Source of the DNA: Albidovulum marisflavi
GTDB lineage: Bacteria > Pseudomonadota > Alphaproteobacteria > Rhodobacterales > Rhodobacteraceae
Length of the DNA stretch: 64,000 bases
Direction: 5' to 3'
Assembly (NCBI RefSeq): GCF_025751435.1
Contig: NZ_JAOWKY010000004.1
Coordinates: 310,001-374,000 of the forward strand
Shown here: positions 27,151 through 37,741 of the stretch, piece by piece
How positions within the stretch are numbered: the first letter of the stretch is position 1
Layout of the letters: every line of letters begins with the position of its first letter
Translations under genes and position numbers: made by a program
Notes under the pieces: model-generated
The model's input: the letters and a program-made list of their open reading frames with translations, nothing else
What the model was told of the DNA's origin: nothing
Databases searched by the model: none

Positions 27151-28011
27151 TCAAAGACGAGTTGCGCCGAACGTGTCGCAGTCGCCGACATTCCCGGTCT
27201 GGTAGCCCCGCTCAAACCAGCGCTCCCGTTGGTCCGAGGTGCCATGGGTAAAGGTATGCGGCATGGGCTGCCGACCAGCATTTCGCTGCAGCGTGTCATC
27301 GCCGATCTTGCGCGCCGCGTTCAGCGCCTCGCTCAGGTCCCCATCCTCTATCGTTCCCAGAACGGATTCGGCATGCCGGGCCCAGATGCCCGAGAGGCAG
27401 TCGGCCTGAAGTTCGATCCTCACCGAGATCGCGTTCGACGCGGTTTGACCGGCACTCTGTCGCGCCGCGTTGGCCTGCCCGAGGATGCCCAGTTCGTCCT
27501 GAACATGATGAGCGACCTCATGCGCGATGACGTAGGCCGCCGCGAAGTCGCCCTGCGCGCCAAGCTGGCGGCCAAGCGTCACAAAGAAGTCGGTGTCGAG
27601 GTAGATCTTGCGATCGGCGGGGCAATAGAACGGTCCCGTCGCCGCGCTTGCCGTGGCGCATGGCGATTGGGTCAGCCCCTTGAACAGAACCAGGGTCGGA
27701 GGGTCGTAGGTTCGGCCAAGCTCCACCCTGAAGATCCGGCCCCAGATTTCCTCGGTGTCGGCAAGCGTGACCGACACGAACTCGCCAGCCTGCACGTCCG
27801 CCTCGGTCAACCGTGTGTTACCCTGGACAGCGCCACCGCCCTGCTGGCGCGACACCTCGTTCAGGACCGGGGTCACGTCCACTCCCAGGAAGTACGCAAT
27901 CACGACGATCGCGACCAGGCCGAGTCCACCAACCTGAACCGTGCCACCGCGCCGCCCCATGCGGCGACGATCCTCGATATTATTGCTTTGTCGACGCCCC
28001 CGCCAGCGCAT
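27151..28011 (-). CDS. Neutral zinc metallopeptidase (YpfJ family)
   Basis: 286 aa from the ATG at 28011 after GGAGGGG. Typical YpfJ N-terminus MRWRGRRQSNNIEDRRR, one membrane helix (about 28-45), then the zinc site AHEVAHHVQ (HExxH) and the downstream ELQADCLSGIWA Glu ligand motif. Family members are putative membrane-anchored peptidases whose substrates are unknown. Divergent from the YqaA-like gene, whose start is 140 bases away. Confidence 0.93.
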   Translation of the reverse strand: MRWRGRRQSNNIEDRRRMGRRGGTVQVGGLGLVAIVVIAYFLGVDVTPVLNEVSRQQGGGAVQGNTRLTEADVQAGEFVSVTLADTEEIWGRIFRVELGRTYDPPTLVLFKGLTQSPCATASAATGPFYCPADRKIYLDTDFFVTLGRQLGAQGDFAAAYVIAHEVAHHVQDELGILGQANAARQSAGQTASNAISVRIELQADCLSGIWARHAESVLGTIEDGDLSEALNAARKIGDDTLQRNAGRQPMPHTFTHGTSDQRERWFERGYQTGNVGDCDTFGATRL

Positions 28012-28151
28012 CGCGCCCCTCCGGATCAGATCGCTCCGCCCGCACGATATCGTGCGCCGGCACGGGTGCAAAGCCGCTTGACGTCGTGGCGACCGCATGG
28101 CCTAAGAAGCCGCCGCCCCGAAGCTGGCAGCAAGATCGGAGACGCTTGGCC

Positions 28152-28730
28152 ATGATCCGGCCCCTTTACGACTGGACCATGCGACTGGCCAATCACCGCC
28201 GCGCCCTTCCGGCCTTGGCGGTGGTGTCCTTCGTTGAAAGCTCGGTTTTTCCGATCCCGCCCGACGTGCTGATGATTCCGATGATCCTGGCACGGCCATC
28301 GCGCGCGTGGCTCGTCGCATTGGTCGCGCTGGTGTCATCGGTTCTTGGCGGAATTCTTGGCTACGCCATCGGCGCCTTCGCCTTCGATCAGGTTGGTCAG
28401 CCGATCCTGGCCTCGCTTGGCAAGGCCGAGGCGATGGCGGAATTCAACTCGCGCTTCAACGACTTCGGATTCTGGGCTGTCCTCGTTGCGGGCGTCACCC
28501 CTTTTCCCTACAAGGTTATCACCATCATGTCGGGCTGGACCGGGATGCCGCTTGCGACCTTCGTCGTGACGTCGATCCTGGCGCGAGGGCTGCGCTTCTT
28601 CGTGGTGGCAGGGCTACTGTGGAAATTTGGCGCCCCGGTGCGCGACTTCATCGAACGGCGGCTCGGGCTGGTGTTCACTGTCTTCATCTTCCTGCTGCTG
28701 GGCGGCTTTCTGGTGGTGCGATACCTGTGA
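28152..28730 (+). CDS. YqaA family (SNARE-associated / VTT-like) membrane protein
   Basis: 192 aa with about five membrane segments. The family core is recognisable in FVESSVFPIPPDVLMIPMIL and FGFWAVLVAGVTPFPYKVITI. These DedA-related proteins are thought to affect membrane lipid or ion homeostasis. Its TGA overlaps the GTG start of dsbB (GTGA), showing coupling. Confidence 0.9.
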   Translation: MIRPLYDWTMRLANHRRALPALAVVSFVESSVFPIPPDVLMIPMILARPSRAWLVALVALVSSVLGGILGYAIGAFAFDQVGQPILASLGKAEAMAEFNSRFNDFGFWAVLVAGVTPFPYKVITIMSGWTGMPLATFVVTSILARGLRFFVVAGLLWKFGAPVRDFIERRLGLVFTVFIFLLLGGFLVVRYL

Positions 28731-29185
28731 CACGTCGAAACCTTGTTCTTCTTGCCGGTCTTGGCTCGATCCTGCTTCTGGGCGGCGCTTTCGTTTTCCA
28801 GGCGCTTGGCTATTCTCCGTGCAAGCTGTGTCTTTGGCAGCGCTGGCCACATGGCGCGGCGATCGTCATCGCCGGGCTTATCCTGTTTACCGGTTCCCGG
28901 TTTCTGCCCTGGCTGGGCGCGATCGCCGCGGCCACCACAGGCGCAATCGGCGTCTATCACGCCGGTGTCGAGGTCAAATGGTGGGAGGGGCCGACAACCT
29001 GCACCTCGGGCCCGGTCGGCGGCATGTCGGCGGACGACCTGCTGAACCAGATCATGGCTGCGCCCCTCATCCGCTGCGACGAAATCGCCTGGAGCCTTTT
29101 GGGCGTTTCGATGGCGGGATGGAATGCGATCCTGTCGTTTGCTCTTGCGGCAATCTGGATTGCGGCGGCCACGCGGCGCGCCTGA
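28727..29185 (+). CDS. Disulfide bond formation protein B (DsbB family)
   Basis: 152 aa from the GTG at 28727 that overlaps the previous stop. Four membrane helices; the first redox pair is CKLC (residues about 31-34) followed by WQRWPH, and the second pair is formed by TTCTSG and LIRCDE, as in DsbB. It would reoxidise a periplasmic thiol oxidase using quinone. No dsbA is near. Confidence 0.9.
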   Translation: MTRRNLVLLAGLGSILLLGGAFVFQALGYSPCKLCLWQRWPHGAAIVIAGLILFTGSRFLPWLGAIAAATTGAIGVYHAGVEVKWWEGPTTCTSGPVGGMSADDLLNQIMAAPLIRCDEIAWSLLGVSMAGWNAILSFALAAIWIAAATRRA

Positions 29186-29638
29186 TCACCGCCGGCTTGC
29201 CCGTCGGGTCGACAACAGCAGGCTTGTTTCGGAGGCCAGCACCCCCTCGTAACCTCGGACCTTCATCAGCACCGCATCCAGTTCTTCAAGCGTGCGCGTG
29301 CCGATCTCTGCGATGATGTCCCAGCGGCCGTTCGTGGAATGGACGGCCGTGATCTCCGGCAAGCCGGCAAGCCGCGCGATGATGCGTTCGGTGCCCCGCC
29401 CCTCGATCGCGATCATCATCAGGCCGCGCACGGGCTGCGCGGTCACGTCCGATCGAGTGAGTACACTGAAGCCTACAATCTCGCCGCGCGCCTGCAGCCG
29501 CTCCATCCTGGCGCGCACCGTTGCACGCGCGATGCCAAGCCGGTCGGCCAGATCGGACAGAGACGCGCGACCATCGCGCCTGAGCTCCGCGATGATCCTT
29601 TGATCGACCTCGTCCAGATCGGTGCTCGGCGCGGCCAT
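29186..29638 (-). CDS. Lrp/AsnC family transcriptional regulator
   Basis: 150 aa from the ATG at 29638 (MAAPSTDLDEVD), an internal start of a longer open frame. HTH at about 8-50 (DLADRLGIARATVRARMERL) and an AsnC ligand-binding domain with ITAVHSTNGRWDIIAEI. It is divergent from arginase and ornithine cyclodeaminase with a 100-bp shared promoter region, so it very probably controls them in response to arginine or ornithine, as in the known alphaproteobacterial arrangement. Confidence 0.92.
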   Translation of the reverse strand: MAAPSTDLDEVDQRIIAELRRDGRASLSDLADRLGIARATVRARMERLQARGEIVGFSVLTRSDVTAQPVRGLMMIAIEGRGTERIIARLAGLPEITAVHSTNGRWDIIAEIGTRTLEELDAVLMKVRGYEGVLASETSLLLSTRRASRR

Positions 29639-29738
29639 TTCGGACAATCCTTTGTTCGTTTCGACAAAAACAAGGGTGTAATCTGACACAAACCGACAAC
29701 ACACTTTACCGCAAGCCTGAATCGAGCGGAGAACCCAG

Positions 29739-30665
29739 ATGAAGAAGACCTGTATCCTGATCGGCGCCCCTATCGACACCGGGCAGAAGCGCGAAGGATG
29801 CCTGATGGGACCAGCCGCCTTTCGTGTGGCGGGGATCTCCCGCACCATCACGGATACGGGAAACCTGGCCGAGGACTGGGGCGACGTGGCGCTTCCGGAG
29901 CTCAGGCCCGCGGCCTGCCTGAACTCTGCGGTCCATTCGCTGGCCGAAACGGTCGGATGGACCAAGGCGTTGGCCGAAACCGGCAAGCGCGCCATGGCAA
30001 AGGGTTTCCCTATCTTCATGGGCGGGGACCATTCGTTGTCGTTGGGATCGGTCGCCGGCGTAGCAGCCCACGCGCGCGATGAGGGTCGGCCGCTGTTCGT
30101 CCTGTGGCTGGACGCGCATTCGGATTACCACACCCCCATGACAACGGCCTCGGGCAACCTGCATGGAACACCCGTCGCCTATATCGCGGGGCGGCTCGGG
30201 TTCGATGCCTTTCCGCCGTTCCCCGCCCCCGTTCCGCCGGACCGGATATGCCTTTACGGCATCCGTTCCGTTGACGGGCCAGAACACGCGGGCCTAGTCG
30301 AAACCGACGCCACCATCTGCGACATGCGCGTGCTGGACGAACGCGGCATCGTGGCGCCGCTGCGCGAGTTCCTGGACAAGGTTCAGGCCCAGAACGGCTT
30401 GCTGCACGTGTCGCTGGACGTTGACTTCCTGGACCCCAGCATCGCCCCTGCCGTCGGAACCACGGTTCCCGGCGGCATCACCTTCCGCGAGGCGCATCTT
30501 GTGATGGAGCTTCTGCACGAAAGCGGACTTGTCACCTCGCTCGACCTCGTCGAGCTCAACCCGTTCCTTGACGAACGCGGACGGACCGCACGGCTGATGG
30601 TGGACCTTGTGGGGTCGCTCATGGGGCGCAAGGTCTTCGACCGGCCCACCCGGAGTTTCGGATGA
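29739..30665 (+). CDS. rocF: Arginase
   Basis: 308 aa. The manganese ligands lie in [19 protein letters not shown] and SLDVDFLDP, all intact. It cleaves arginine to ornithine and urea. The stop overlaps the next start by 4 bases, so ornithine cyclodeaminase is co-translated; the pair converts arginine to proline. Confidence 0.96.
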   Translation: MKKTCILIGAPIDTGQKREGCLMGPAAFRVAGISRTITDTGNLAEDWGDVALPELRPAACLNSAVHSLAETVGWTKALAETGKRAMAKGFPIFMGGDHSLSLGSVAGVAAHARDEGRPLFVLWLDAHSDYHTPMTTASGNLHGTPVAYIAGRLGFDAFPPFPAPVPPDRICLYGIRSVDGPEHAGLVETDATICDMRVLDERGIVAPLREFLDKVQAQNGLLHVSLDVDFLDPSIAPAVGTTVPGGITFREAHLVMELLHESGLVTSLDLVELNPFLDERGRTARLMVDLVGSLMGRKVFDRPTRSFG

Positions 30666-31735
30666 TGACCAAGAAATTGAATGTCGTTCCTTTTGTCAGC
30701 GTGGACAACATGATGAAGCTTGTTCTTCATCTTGGGGTCAAGCGCACGATGACCGAGATCGCGGACTACATCGAGGCGGATTTCAAGCGCTGGCCGCTGT
30801 TTGACAAGACGCCTCGCGTGGCCTCTCACTCGGATGTCGGGGTGATCGAACTGATGCCCACTTCGGATGGCGAGATGTACGGGTTCAAGTATGTCAATGG
30901 CCACCCGAAAAACATGAAGGAAGGGCTTCAAACCGTTACGGCCTTTGGCCTATTGGCTGATGTCAATACCGGCTACCCGATCCTGCTTACGGAAATGACG
31001 ATCCTGACGGCGCTTCGAACTGCCGCGATGTCGGCGCTTGCAGCCAAACACCTTGCGCCAAAGGGCGCGACGACGATGGCGATGATCGGAAACGGCGCGC
31101 AGGCCGAGTTCCAGGCGCTGGCTTTCGGTGCGATCTGCGGCATCGACACCGTGCGGCTTTACGACACCGACCCCGCAGCTACGGAAAAATGCATCCGCAA
31201 CCTTGCCAACAGCGGATTGGCAACGGTCCCATGCCGCAGCCCGGAAGAGGCGGTCGAAGGCGCGCAGATCATCACCACCTGCACCGCGGACAAGCAATAC
31301 GCCACGATCCTGACCGACAACCTTGTTGGCGCGGGCGTCCACATCAACGCGGTCGGCGGCGACTGCCCCGGCAAGACCGAGCTGCACCGCGACATCCTGC
31401 TGCGGTCGTCGATCTTTGTCGAATATCCGCCGCAGACCCGGATCGAAGGCGAAATCCAGCAGCTGGAACCTGATCACCCCGTGACCGAGCTTTGGGAGGT
31501 GATGACTGGAGCCGCCAAGGGCAGAACCGACGCGCGGCAAATCACCCTGTTCGACAGCGTCGGCTTCGCGATCGAGGACTTTTCCGCGCTGCGCTACGTC
31601 CACGACCGCTTGAAGGGCACTTATTTCTTCGAAGAACTGGACATGATCGCGGATCCCGATGAGCCACGCGACCTTTACGGGATGCTTCTGCGGGCAAAAG
31701 ACGCCTGGCAGTCAGAGTTGATTTCCGCCGTTTGA
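30662..31735 (+). CDS. Ornithine cyclodeaminase
   Basis: 357 aa, typical length. NAD-binding Rossmann region [16 protein letters not shown] and the catalytic-region [14 protein letters not shown] (the Asp in [10 protein letters not shown] is the conserved acid). It turns ornithine directly into proline and ammonia. The first two codons are both Met (ATGATG), the first being coupled to arginase. Confidence 0.95.
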   Translation: MMTKKLNVVPFVSVDNMMKLVLHLGVKRTMTEIADYIEADFKRWPLFDKTPRVASHSDVGVIELMPTSDGEMYGFKYVNGHPKNMKEGLQTVTAFGLLADVNTGYPILLTEMTILTALRTAAMSALAAKHLAPKGATTMAMIGNGAQAEFQALAFGAICGIDTVRLYDTDPAATEKCIRNLANSGLATVPCRSPEEAVEGAQIITTCTADKQYATILTDNLVGAGVHINAVGGDCPGKTELHRDILLRSSIFVEYPPQTRIEGEIQQLEPDHPVTELWEVMTGAAKGRTDARQITLFDSVGFAIEDFSALRYVHDRLKGTYFFEELDMIADPDEPRDLYGMLLRAKDAWQSELISAV

Positions 31736-31787
31736 GGCAGGGCGGGCAAGGCCAGAAGTGACTTCATAAACGGCGCTAAGGTCTCCT

Positions 31788-32654
31788 TCAGCGCGACCTG
31801 AAATGCCCCCGCGCCCAGCGAAGAAACGTCGCGATGCGCGGGTGGCTTGCTTCTTTGGCGTCGGCGATCAGCCATACGGGCGAGGCATCGGCAACCGGCA
31901 TGCCAAGCTCGCGGATCCGGCCATCGTCGCGCGCCAGCGCCTTGGGAAGCAGCGCAAGCCCCAATCCGCGTGCACACGCCTCCAGTTGCGCGACAGGGCT
32001 GGAGGATGTCATGGCCGGCTGACCGCCAAGGGCCTTGAGTTTCGCATAGGCGCCGATCTCGCCCAGCGAACCGGAAGCGCGGATCACCTTGTGCCCGTCC
32101 AACGCGTTGGCGCCGGGCCTGACCGGATGCACCGCCAGATACCCCGGTGCTGCATAAAGGCCCCAGTCGATGCGGCCGATTTCAAGCCCCTGCGCCCCCT
32201 CCGGCAGGCTTTCGCCCGGCGTGACAAGGATGTCGTACTGTGCGGCTGGCAGGGAAAAAAGGTCATCATAGATCGCAAGGTCCGCCGGATCGCGCCCCTG
32301 ACGCGCCCACTCCGGCAGGGCATCGGCGACGAACAACTGTGCCGTCACCTCGCATGCCGCTATTCGGATCGGCCGCGGAACGGCATCCAGATTGGCCAGC
32401 AGATCGTCATAGGCCGCACGCATCACGCGAGCGGCTAGAACCATGGCCTCGCCCCTTTCGGTCAGCGCAAGCGCGCCCAGGGCGTCGCGGGCAAAAGCAC
32501 GCGCGCCGCCCGCCTCGACCGCGGCAAGCCGGCGTGACATCGTGGACTGGCTGACCCCTGCGAACCGCGCAGCTGCCGACAGGCTACCCGCTTCGTGGAC
32601 CAGAAGCAGGTCGCGCAGATCGTTCCAGTCGGGAAGGTCCGATGAGACGGGCAT
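31788..32654 (-). CDS. LysR family transcriptional regulator
   Basis: 288 aa. Winged HTH at about 10-70 (SLSAAARFAGVSQSTMSRRLAAVEA) and a LysR-type substrate-binding domain. It is divergent from the arylamine N-acetyltransferase gene with 96 bases between starts, so it may regulate that gene. No effector can be assigned. Confidence 0.9.
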   Translation of the reverse strand: MPVSSDLPDWNDLRDLLLVHEAGSLSAAARFAGVSQSTMSRRLAAVEAGGARAFARDALGALALTERGEAMVLAARVMRAAYDDLLANLDAVPRPIRIAACEVTAQLFVADALPEWARQGRDPADLAIYDDLFSLPAAQYDILVTPGESLPEGAQGLEIGRIDWGLYAAPGYLAVHPVRPGANALDGHKVIRASGSLGEIGAYAKLKALGGQPAMTSSSPVAQLEACARGLGLALLPKALARDDGRIRELGMPVADASPVWLIADAKEASHPRIATFLRWARGHFRSR

Positions 32655-32750
32655 GGGGCATGCGAAAACGGATGGCTGGCTGCACTATTGCGGATTGCCC
32701 CTGCCGGGTCAATCGGGTCATCCGGGTGCCGAAACCACGCGGAGTCCATC

Positions 32751-33554
32751 ATGCCCCTTAACCTCCCCCGCTATCTTGACCGGATCGCCATCAAGGACGA
32801 GGCGCCCTCGCCCGAAGGTCTGTCGCGCCTTCAGGCCGCGCAACTGCGCGCGATAGCGTTCGAAAACACGGAACCGCTTTTGGGCGTCGTTCCCGATCTG
32901 TCTCTTGCGGCCGTGCAGCAGAAGCTGGTCGTGGCCAAGCGCGGCGGCTATTGCCTCGAACTCAACGCGCTTTTCGGAGCCGCTCTTGGCGCTTTGGGAT
33001 ATCAAGCGCGCCCGGTCCTGGGCCGGGTTCGCATGGGCGCGGCAACGGGTGGTCCACGCGCCCACCTTGCCCACATCGTCCAGTTCGGCGATCGCGCGTT
33101 TCTTGCGGACACCGGCTTTGGAGGTCCGGCCCCCGAGGCCCCAATCGAGATCGGAACCGGAACGCCTGTTGCGGACAGGCTTGGGCAGTATCGCCTTCGC
33201 AGGGATGCCGCCACCGAGGAATGGGTGCTTGAGCGAGAAACAACGCAAGGCTGGTTTTCGCTTTACGGCTTCGACACTGTCCCCGTGACCGAGCCGGACC
33301 GCATCGCCGCCAACTTCTTCTGCGCGCGCTTTCCGGCCTCGCCCTTCCCAAATCACCTGATGCTGAACCGCGTCACGGAAACGGGCCGCGTCAGCCTGTT
33401 CGACAGGAAGCTGACCAAGGACGACACGGTAACGGAACTCAGGGACTCCGCCGATCTGGCAGATGCGCTGCGCGATCAGTTCCGCCTGCCTTACGATTGT
33501 GCCCTTGCACGAAATCTATGGCACAAGCTGGCCCCTGAAGCGCTTGTTGCGTGA
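32751..33554 (+). CDS. Arylamine N-acetyltransferase
   Basis: 267 aa from the ATG at 32751; longer in-frame starts upstream overlap the divergent promoter. The catalytic triad is visible: C68 in RGGYCLE, H105 in RAHLAHIV and D120 in ADTGFGG. These enzymes acetylate aromatic amines and hydrazines with acetyl-CoA. Monocistronic beside a LysR regulator. Confidence 0.93.
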   Translation: MPLNLPRYLDRIAIKDEAPSPEGLSRLQAAQLRAIAFENTEPLLGVVPDLSLAAVQQKLVVAKRGGYCLELNALFGAALGALGYQARPVLGRVRMGAATGGPRAHLAHIVQFGDRAFLADTGFGGPAPEAPIEIGTGTPVADRLGQYRLRRDAATEEWVLERETTQGWFSLYGFDTVPVTEPDRIAANFFCARFPASPFPNHLMLNRVTETGRVSLFDRKLTKDDTVTELRDSADLADALRDQFRLPYDCALARNLWHKLAPEALVA

Positions 33555-33572
33555 ACGGTTCGCAGCCTGATC

Positions 33573-33854
33573 TTAGTGAATGCGGAATTCGCCCACCACG
33601 TTGCGCCACTCACCCGGCGCGATCAGCTTGCGATGACAGAACCGGACCGAATGCAGCGGCCCCTCGATCTTTTCCTGCCAGAACTCGATGAACCGGAACA
33701 ATTCCGGGTAATCCGGGGCAAGGTCGTATTCCTGCCAGATGAATGAGTTCAGCACGCTCCGGAAATCGGGCATCCGGTAGTAAAGTTCGGCCGTCGTCAG
33801 CCCGTATCCCTTCAGCATCAGCTCGGCTTCCGCGCCCGGTCCTTCCACCCGCAT
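33573..33854 (-). CDS. Usg family protein
   Basis: 93 aa from the ATG at 33854, with AGGAGGG 4 bases upstream. It matches the Usg family first seen upstream of the Caulobacter trp genes: LKGYGLTTAELYYRMPD, SFIWQEYDLAPDYPEL, HSVRFCHRKLI. Function unknown. It is transcribed away from gyrA, sharing the 202-bp region between them. A longer frame exists upstream but overlaps that AT-rich promoter region. Confidence 0.93.
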   Translation of the reverse strand: MRVEGPGAEAELMLKGYGLTTAELYYRMPDFRSVLNSFIWQEYDLAPDYPELFRFIEFWQEKIEGPLHSVRFCHRKLIAPGEWRNVVGEFRIH

Positions 33855-34056
33855 GGCACCCTCCTGAATAGCCTCATGGCTACATCTTGCCACTAGGCTT
33901 CTACTTTTCAATGAAAACAATGTGTTGAGAGTTTGGCAGCACTGTGGGCAGACATTCCGCCCACCTGCCATTGCACCCAACAGATTGGATGGGATATAGT
34001 CACGCACAACAACATGTGGCCCTATCGGGCCCCCAATCAAAAATGGGCGAGCATCC

Positions 34057-36789
34057 GTGACCGATACCCCGGAAACCCCTGAAAACGAAGGCGAATTGCC
34101 GCGTCGTATGATGTATGACGGACCCACCGTCGACATCGCGGACGAGATGAAGACGGCCTATCTGGATTACGCGATGAGCGTGATCGTCAGCCGTGCGATC
34201 CCCGACCTGCGCGACGGCCTGAAACCTGTTCACCGGCGCATCCTTTACGCGATGCACGAAACCGGCAACGCACACGACAAGCCCTATCGCAAGTCCGCGC
34301 GTCCGGTTGGGGACGTGATGGGGAAATACCATCCGCACGGTGACGCGGCGATCTATGACGCGCTGGTGCGGATGGCGCAGGATTTCTCGATGTCCTTGCC
34401 GCTTCTGGACGGCCAGGGCAACTTCGGCTCAATGGACGGCGACAACGCGGCGGCCATGCGCTACACAGAGGTGCGCATGGACAAACCCGCCGCTGCGCTT
34501 CTGGCGGATATCGAAAAAGATACCGTCGATTTCCAGGACAACTACGACGGCAAAGACAAGGAACCGACCGTCCTTCCCGCCCGCTTCCCCAACATGCTGG
34601 TCAACGGCGCGGGTGGCATCGCGGTCGGCATGGCCACGAATATTCCCCCCCATAACTTGGGCGAGGTCGTGGACGCGACGCTTGCGCTGATCGAGAACCC
34701 CGATCTGTCCATGGAACAACTGATGGAGATCGTTCCGGCCCCCGACTTCCCGACCGGGGGTGTGATCCTGGGCCGGTCCGGCGCGCGCAAGGCGTATCTG
34801 GAGGGCCGCGGCAGCGTCATCATCCGAGCAAAGACGCGCGTCGAAGAGATCCGCAAGGACCGTTACGCCATCGTTCTGGATGAGATCCCCTACCAGGTGA
34901 ACAAGGCCTCGATGATCGAGAAGATCGCGGAAATGGTCCGCGACAAGAAGATCGAGGGCATCGCCCACGTTCAGGACGAAAGCGATCGCGTCGGCGTCCG
35001 CGTCGTCATCGAGCTGAAGCGCGACGCAACGCCGGAGGTGGTTCTGAACCAGCTTTACCGCTTCACGCCGATGCAGACCTCGTTCGGGTGCAACATGCTG
35101 GCGCTGAATGGCGGTCGCCCTGAAACGCTGTCACTGCGCGATTTTCTTTCGCATTTCATTACCTTCCGCGAAGAAGTTGTAGCCCGGCGCACGGCCTTCG
35201 AGCTTCGCAAGGCACGCGAACGCAGCCACATCCTGTGCGGCCTTGCCGTCGCGGTGTCCAACGTGGACGAAGTGGTGGCGACCATCCGCGCCTCTGCCGA
35301 CCCCGCCGAGGCGCGCGAACGCCTGATGACGCGGCGCTGGCCGGCAGAGGATATTGCCGCCTACATCCGGCTGATCGACGATCCGACCCACACGATGAAC
35401 GAGGACGGAACCTACAACCTGTCCGAAACCCAGGCACGCGCCATCCTTGACCTGCGCCTGCAGCGCCTGACCGCGATGGGCGTCAAGGAAGTCACGGACG
35501 AGCTTGAGGATCTGGCAGCCAAGATCAAGGATTACCTCGACATTCTGTCCTCACGCGAGCGGATCATGGCGATCATCTCGACCGAGCTGAACGAGGTGAA
35601 GACCGCCTTCGCCGTTCCCCGCCGAACCGAGATCGTCGATTGGGCGGGCGACCTTGAGGACGAGGACCTGATCGAGCGGGAGGACATGGTCGTCACCATC
35701 ACTTCTGGCGGTTACATCAAGCGCACGCCCCTTGCCGATTTCCGCAGTCAACGACGCGGTGGCAAGGGCTTGGCCAGCATGGCGACCAAGGAAGATGACG
35801 TGGTCACCACACTGTTCGTGGCCAATACCCACACGCAGCTTCTGTTCTTCACGACCGACGGCATGGTCTACAAGCTGAAGACCTGGCGCCTTCCGCTTGC
35901 GGGGCGCACGGCCAAGGGCAAGGCCATCGTGAACATCCTGCCCATCGATCAGGGCGTTTCGATCGCGGCCCTCATGCCCGTTGATGTGCCCGAGGAGGAA
36001 TGGGAAAACCTTCAGATATTCTTCGCCACCTCCGAAGGCGACGTGCGCCGCAACGCGCTGTCCGATTTCACCAACGTCATGCGCAACGGCAAGATCGCGA
36101 TGAAGCTGCCCGAGGGCGTTAGCCTTGTGAACGCGCGCATCTGCGACGAACAGGACGACGTCATGCTGGTCACATCCGGCGGGCGCGCGATCCGCTTCCC
36201 GACAACAGAGGTCCGCGTATTCAAGGGGCGGGACTCCACGGGCGTCCGCGGGATCCGCCTTGGCGCGTCTGACAAGGTGGTGTCGATGTCGGTCATTCGG
36301 CACTTCGAAGCCGACCCGGCCGAACGCGCCGCCTATCTGAAGCAACGCCGCCTGATGGCGGGAGTGACCGAGGACGAGGTCGACGAGGACGAAGAGGATG
36401 TCGCCGAAGGGCAGCTGACGCCCGAACGCTACGCCGAGATGTCGGCAGCCGAGGACCTGATCCTGACCATCACCGCCTCGGGCTCGGGCAAGCTGACCTC
36501 ATCGCACGATTACCCCGTGCGCGGACGCGGCGGCCAAGGCGTCAAGGCGATCTCGACCGGCAACCGGGGCGGCCGCCTTGTTGCCTGCTTCCCGGTCGAG
36601 ACCGACGACCAGATCATGCTGGCGACCTCGACGGGGCAATCGATCCGCTGCCCGGTCGAGGGCATCAGCTTCCGCTCTCGTTCTGCAGGGGGCGTCAAGG
36701 TGTTCGATACCGGGGCCGGCGAAGAGGTGGTGTCGGTCGCGCGTATCGCCGAACAAGGCGATGATGAAATCGAAGCCTCCGAGGAGTGA
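34057..36789 (+). CDS. gyrA: DNA gyrase subunit A
   Basis: 910 aa. Catalytic tyrosine Y136 in AAMRYTEVR, the GyrA box QRRGGKG near residue 565, and six beta-propeller blades. In the quinolone-resistance-determining region the sequence is [11 protein letters not shown]: the residue equal to E. coli Ser83 is Ala (A97), while the Asp87 equivalent is kept (D101). A short acidic insert ([12 protein letters not shown], about 770-780) sits in the propeller. It introduces negative supercoils with GyrB. Confidence 0.98.
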   Translation: MTDTPETPENEGELPRRMMYDGPTVDIADEMKTAYLDYAMSVIVSRAIPDLRDGLKPVHRRILYAMHETGNAHDKPYRKSARPVGDVMGKYHPHGDAAIYDALVRMAQDFSMSLPLLDGQGNFGSMDGDNAAAMRYTEVRMDKPAAALLADIEKDTVDFQDNYDGKDKEPTVLPARFPNMLVNGAGGIAVGMATNIPPHNLGEVVDATLALIENPDLSMEQLMEIVPAPDFPTGGVILGRSGARKAYLEGRGSVIIRAKTRVEEIRKDRYAIVLDEIPYQVNKASMIEKIAEMVRDKKIEGIAHVQDESDRVGVRVVIELKRDATPEVVLNQLYRFTPMQTSFGCNMLALNGGRPETLSLRDFLSHFITFREEVVARRTAFELRKARERSHILCGLAVAVSNVDEVVATIRASADPAEARERLMTRRWPAEDIAAYIRLIDDPTHTMNEDGTYNLSETQARAILDLRLQRLTAMGVKEVTDELEDLAAKIKDYLDILSSRERIMAIISTELNEVKTAFAVPRRTEIVDWAGDLEDEDLIEREDMVVTITSGGYIKRTPLADFRSQRRGGKGLASMATKEDDVVTTLFVANTHTQLLFFTTDGMVYKLKTWRLPLAGRTAKGKAIVNILPIDQGVSIAALMPVDVPEEEWENLQIFFATSEGDVRRNALSDFTNVMRNGKIAMKLPEGVSLVNARICDEQDDVMLVTSGGRAIRFPTTEVRVFKGRDSTGVRGIRLGASDKVVSMSVIRHFEADPAERAAYLKQRRLMAGVTEDEVDEDEEDVAEGQLTPERYAEMSAAEDLILTITASGSGKLTSSHDYPVRGRGGQGVKAISTGNRGGRLVACFPVETDDQIMLATSTGQSIRCPVEGISFRSRSAGGVKVFDTGAGEEVVSVARIAEQGDDEIEASEE

Positions 36790-36807
36790 TCTCTGCCTAT
36801 TGGAACC

Positions 36808-36837
36808 AAGGCCCCTATCCGCAGATCGGGGCCTTTT
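36808..36837 (+). terminator. Terminator after gyrA
   Basis: 8-bp stem (AAGGCCCC / GGGGCCTT) with a 12-base loop and TTTT. Confidence 0.8.
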
Positions 36838-36887
36838 CCAGTCGCCTAGTTGCGTTTACCAATTTCAGAATTAACCATCTGAAAAGG

Positions 36888-36903
36888 TTATTGTTTTCTT
36901 AAC
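36888..36903 (+). promoter_or_regulatory. Candidate CtrA box upstream of the beta-barrel-like gene
   Basis: TTAT-N7-TTAAC, one mismatch to TTAA-N7-TTAAC, 74 bases before the start at 36977. An imperfect palindrome (ATTAACC ... GGTTATT) overlaps it. The region is AT-rich in a GC-rich genome. Confidence 0.4.
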
Positions 36904-36976
36904 ACCCTCAGCTCGGGCATAACCCGGACATCGCCAGCGCCAGGACGCCGCGCTGTACCAGTTCAGAGGGTTCAAG

Positions 36977-37741
36977 ATGTTCAAGAGTGTGCGCCAACTT
37001 TTCTTTCCCATGGCGCTGGCGATAGCCCTGCCCGCTTGCGCGGAGCCAAGCCTTGGCCTTGTGCGAACAGAGGCGAGCATTGGCATGACCGCGTCAGCCC
37101 CTGACAGCTTGGCTGATGCGCGACTGTCGGGGGATTTCCGGATAACCCAGGCACACGGGCTTCAGTTCGACGTGTCGGCGCAGGACTACGCGGGCGGCTA
37201 TCTTGGCCAAGTCGACAGCCACCTTTATCTTCAACCCTCAACCCGCTCGAAATACGGCTTCTTTGCGTCTCTTGCCGATGTCAACGGACGAGAGGCGACG
37301 ATCGCCTACCTGGGTGCCGAGGGGCTGTTTGCGCTAAGCAATCGGACCGTTCTCGAGATCCGCGGCGGGGCCGGATACGCCCGGCCGGGCTCCTATGACT
37401 TCGTAGGTGCGGAGGCGTGGCTAAGTCGAGCGGTGTCTGAAAGCTTGTCGATGTACGGCGCGGTGCAATTGGTGGAAATCCAGGAAGACCGCCTGGACTC
37501 TGTCGCTTGGGGGGCGGAATTTGGCGCCACCTGGCAGCCGAAGGAAAGCCCTTTCGCGTTTACGGCATCCGCAGGAAGCACCGGCATGAGTGGCGCCGAC
37601 TCCGCGCCCGCGGAAGGATATCTGCGGCTGGGTATCTCGTGGAGCTTGGGCGGAGAACGCGGCGCCCGTCAATCGCTTGCGGCGCGCGGCTTTCGTTCTC
37701 CTCGCCCGTTCGATCCACTGCTTCGGGCGGGATGGTTCTAA
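36977..37741 (+). CDS. Secreted, beta-strand-rich protein (possible outer membrane barrel), unknown function
   Basis: 254 aa. A signal peptide (cleaved near residue 22, ALPACAEP; the Cys could even suggest a lipoprotein, but the box is poor) is followed by alternating polar/nonpolar strands with Gly/Tyr turns (SAQDYAGGYLGQVDSHLYL, LGISWSLGGERG). The C-terminus ends in an aromatic residue (AGWF), as outer membrane barrels often do. No family is recognised. Monocistronic; a candidate CtrA box lies upstream. Confidence 0.7.
   Translation: MFKSVRQLFFPMALAIALPACAEPSLGLVRTEASIGMTASAPDSLADARLSGDFRITQAHGLQFDVSAQDYAGGYLGQVDSHLYLQPSTRSKYGFFASLADVNGREATIAYLGAEGLFALSNRTVLEIRGGAGYARPGSYDFVGAEAWLSRAVSESLSMYGAVQLVEIQEDRLDSVAWGAEFGATWQPKESPFAFTASAGSTGMSGADSAPAEGYLRLGISWSLGGERGARQSLAARGFRSPRPFDPLLRAGWF

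Noticed and set aside
26456-27251. Open frames of 180 and 225 aa on either strand near tRNA-Leu
   Set aside because: Arg/Ser-rich shadow composition, no ribosome site, one runs across the tRNA.
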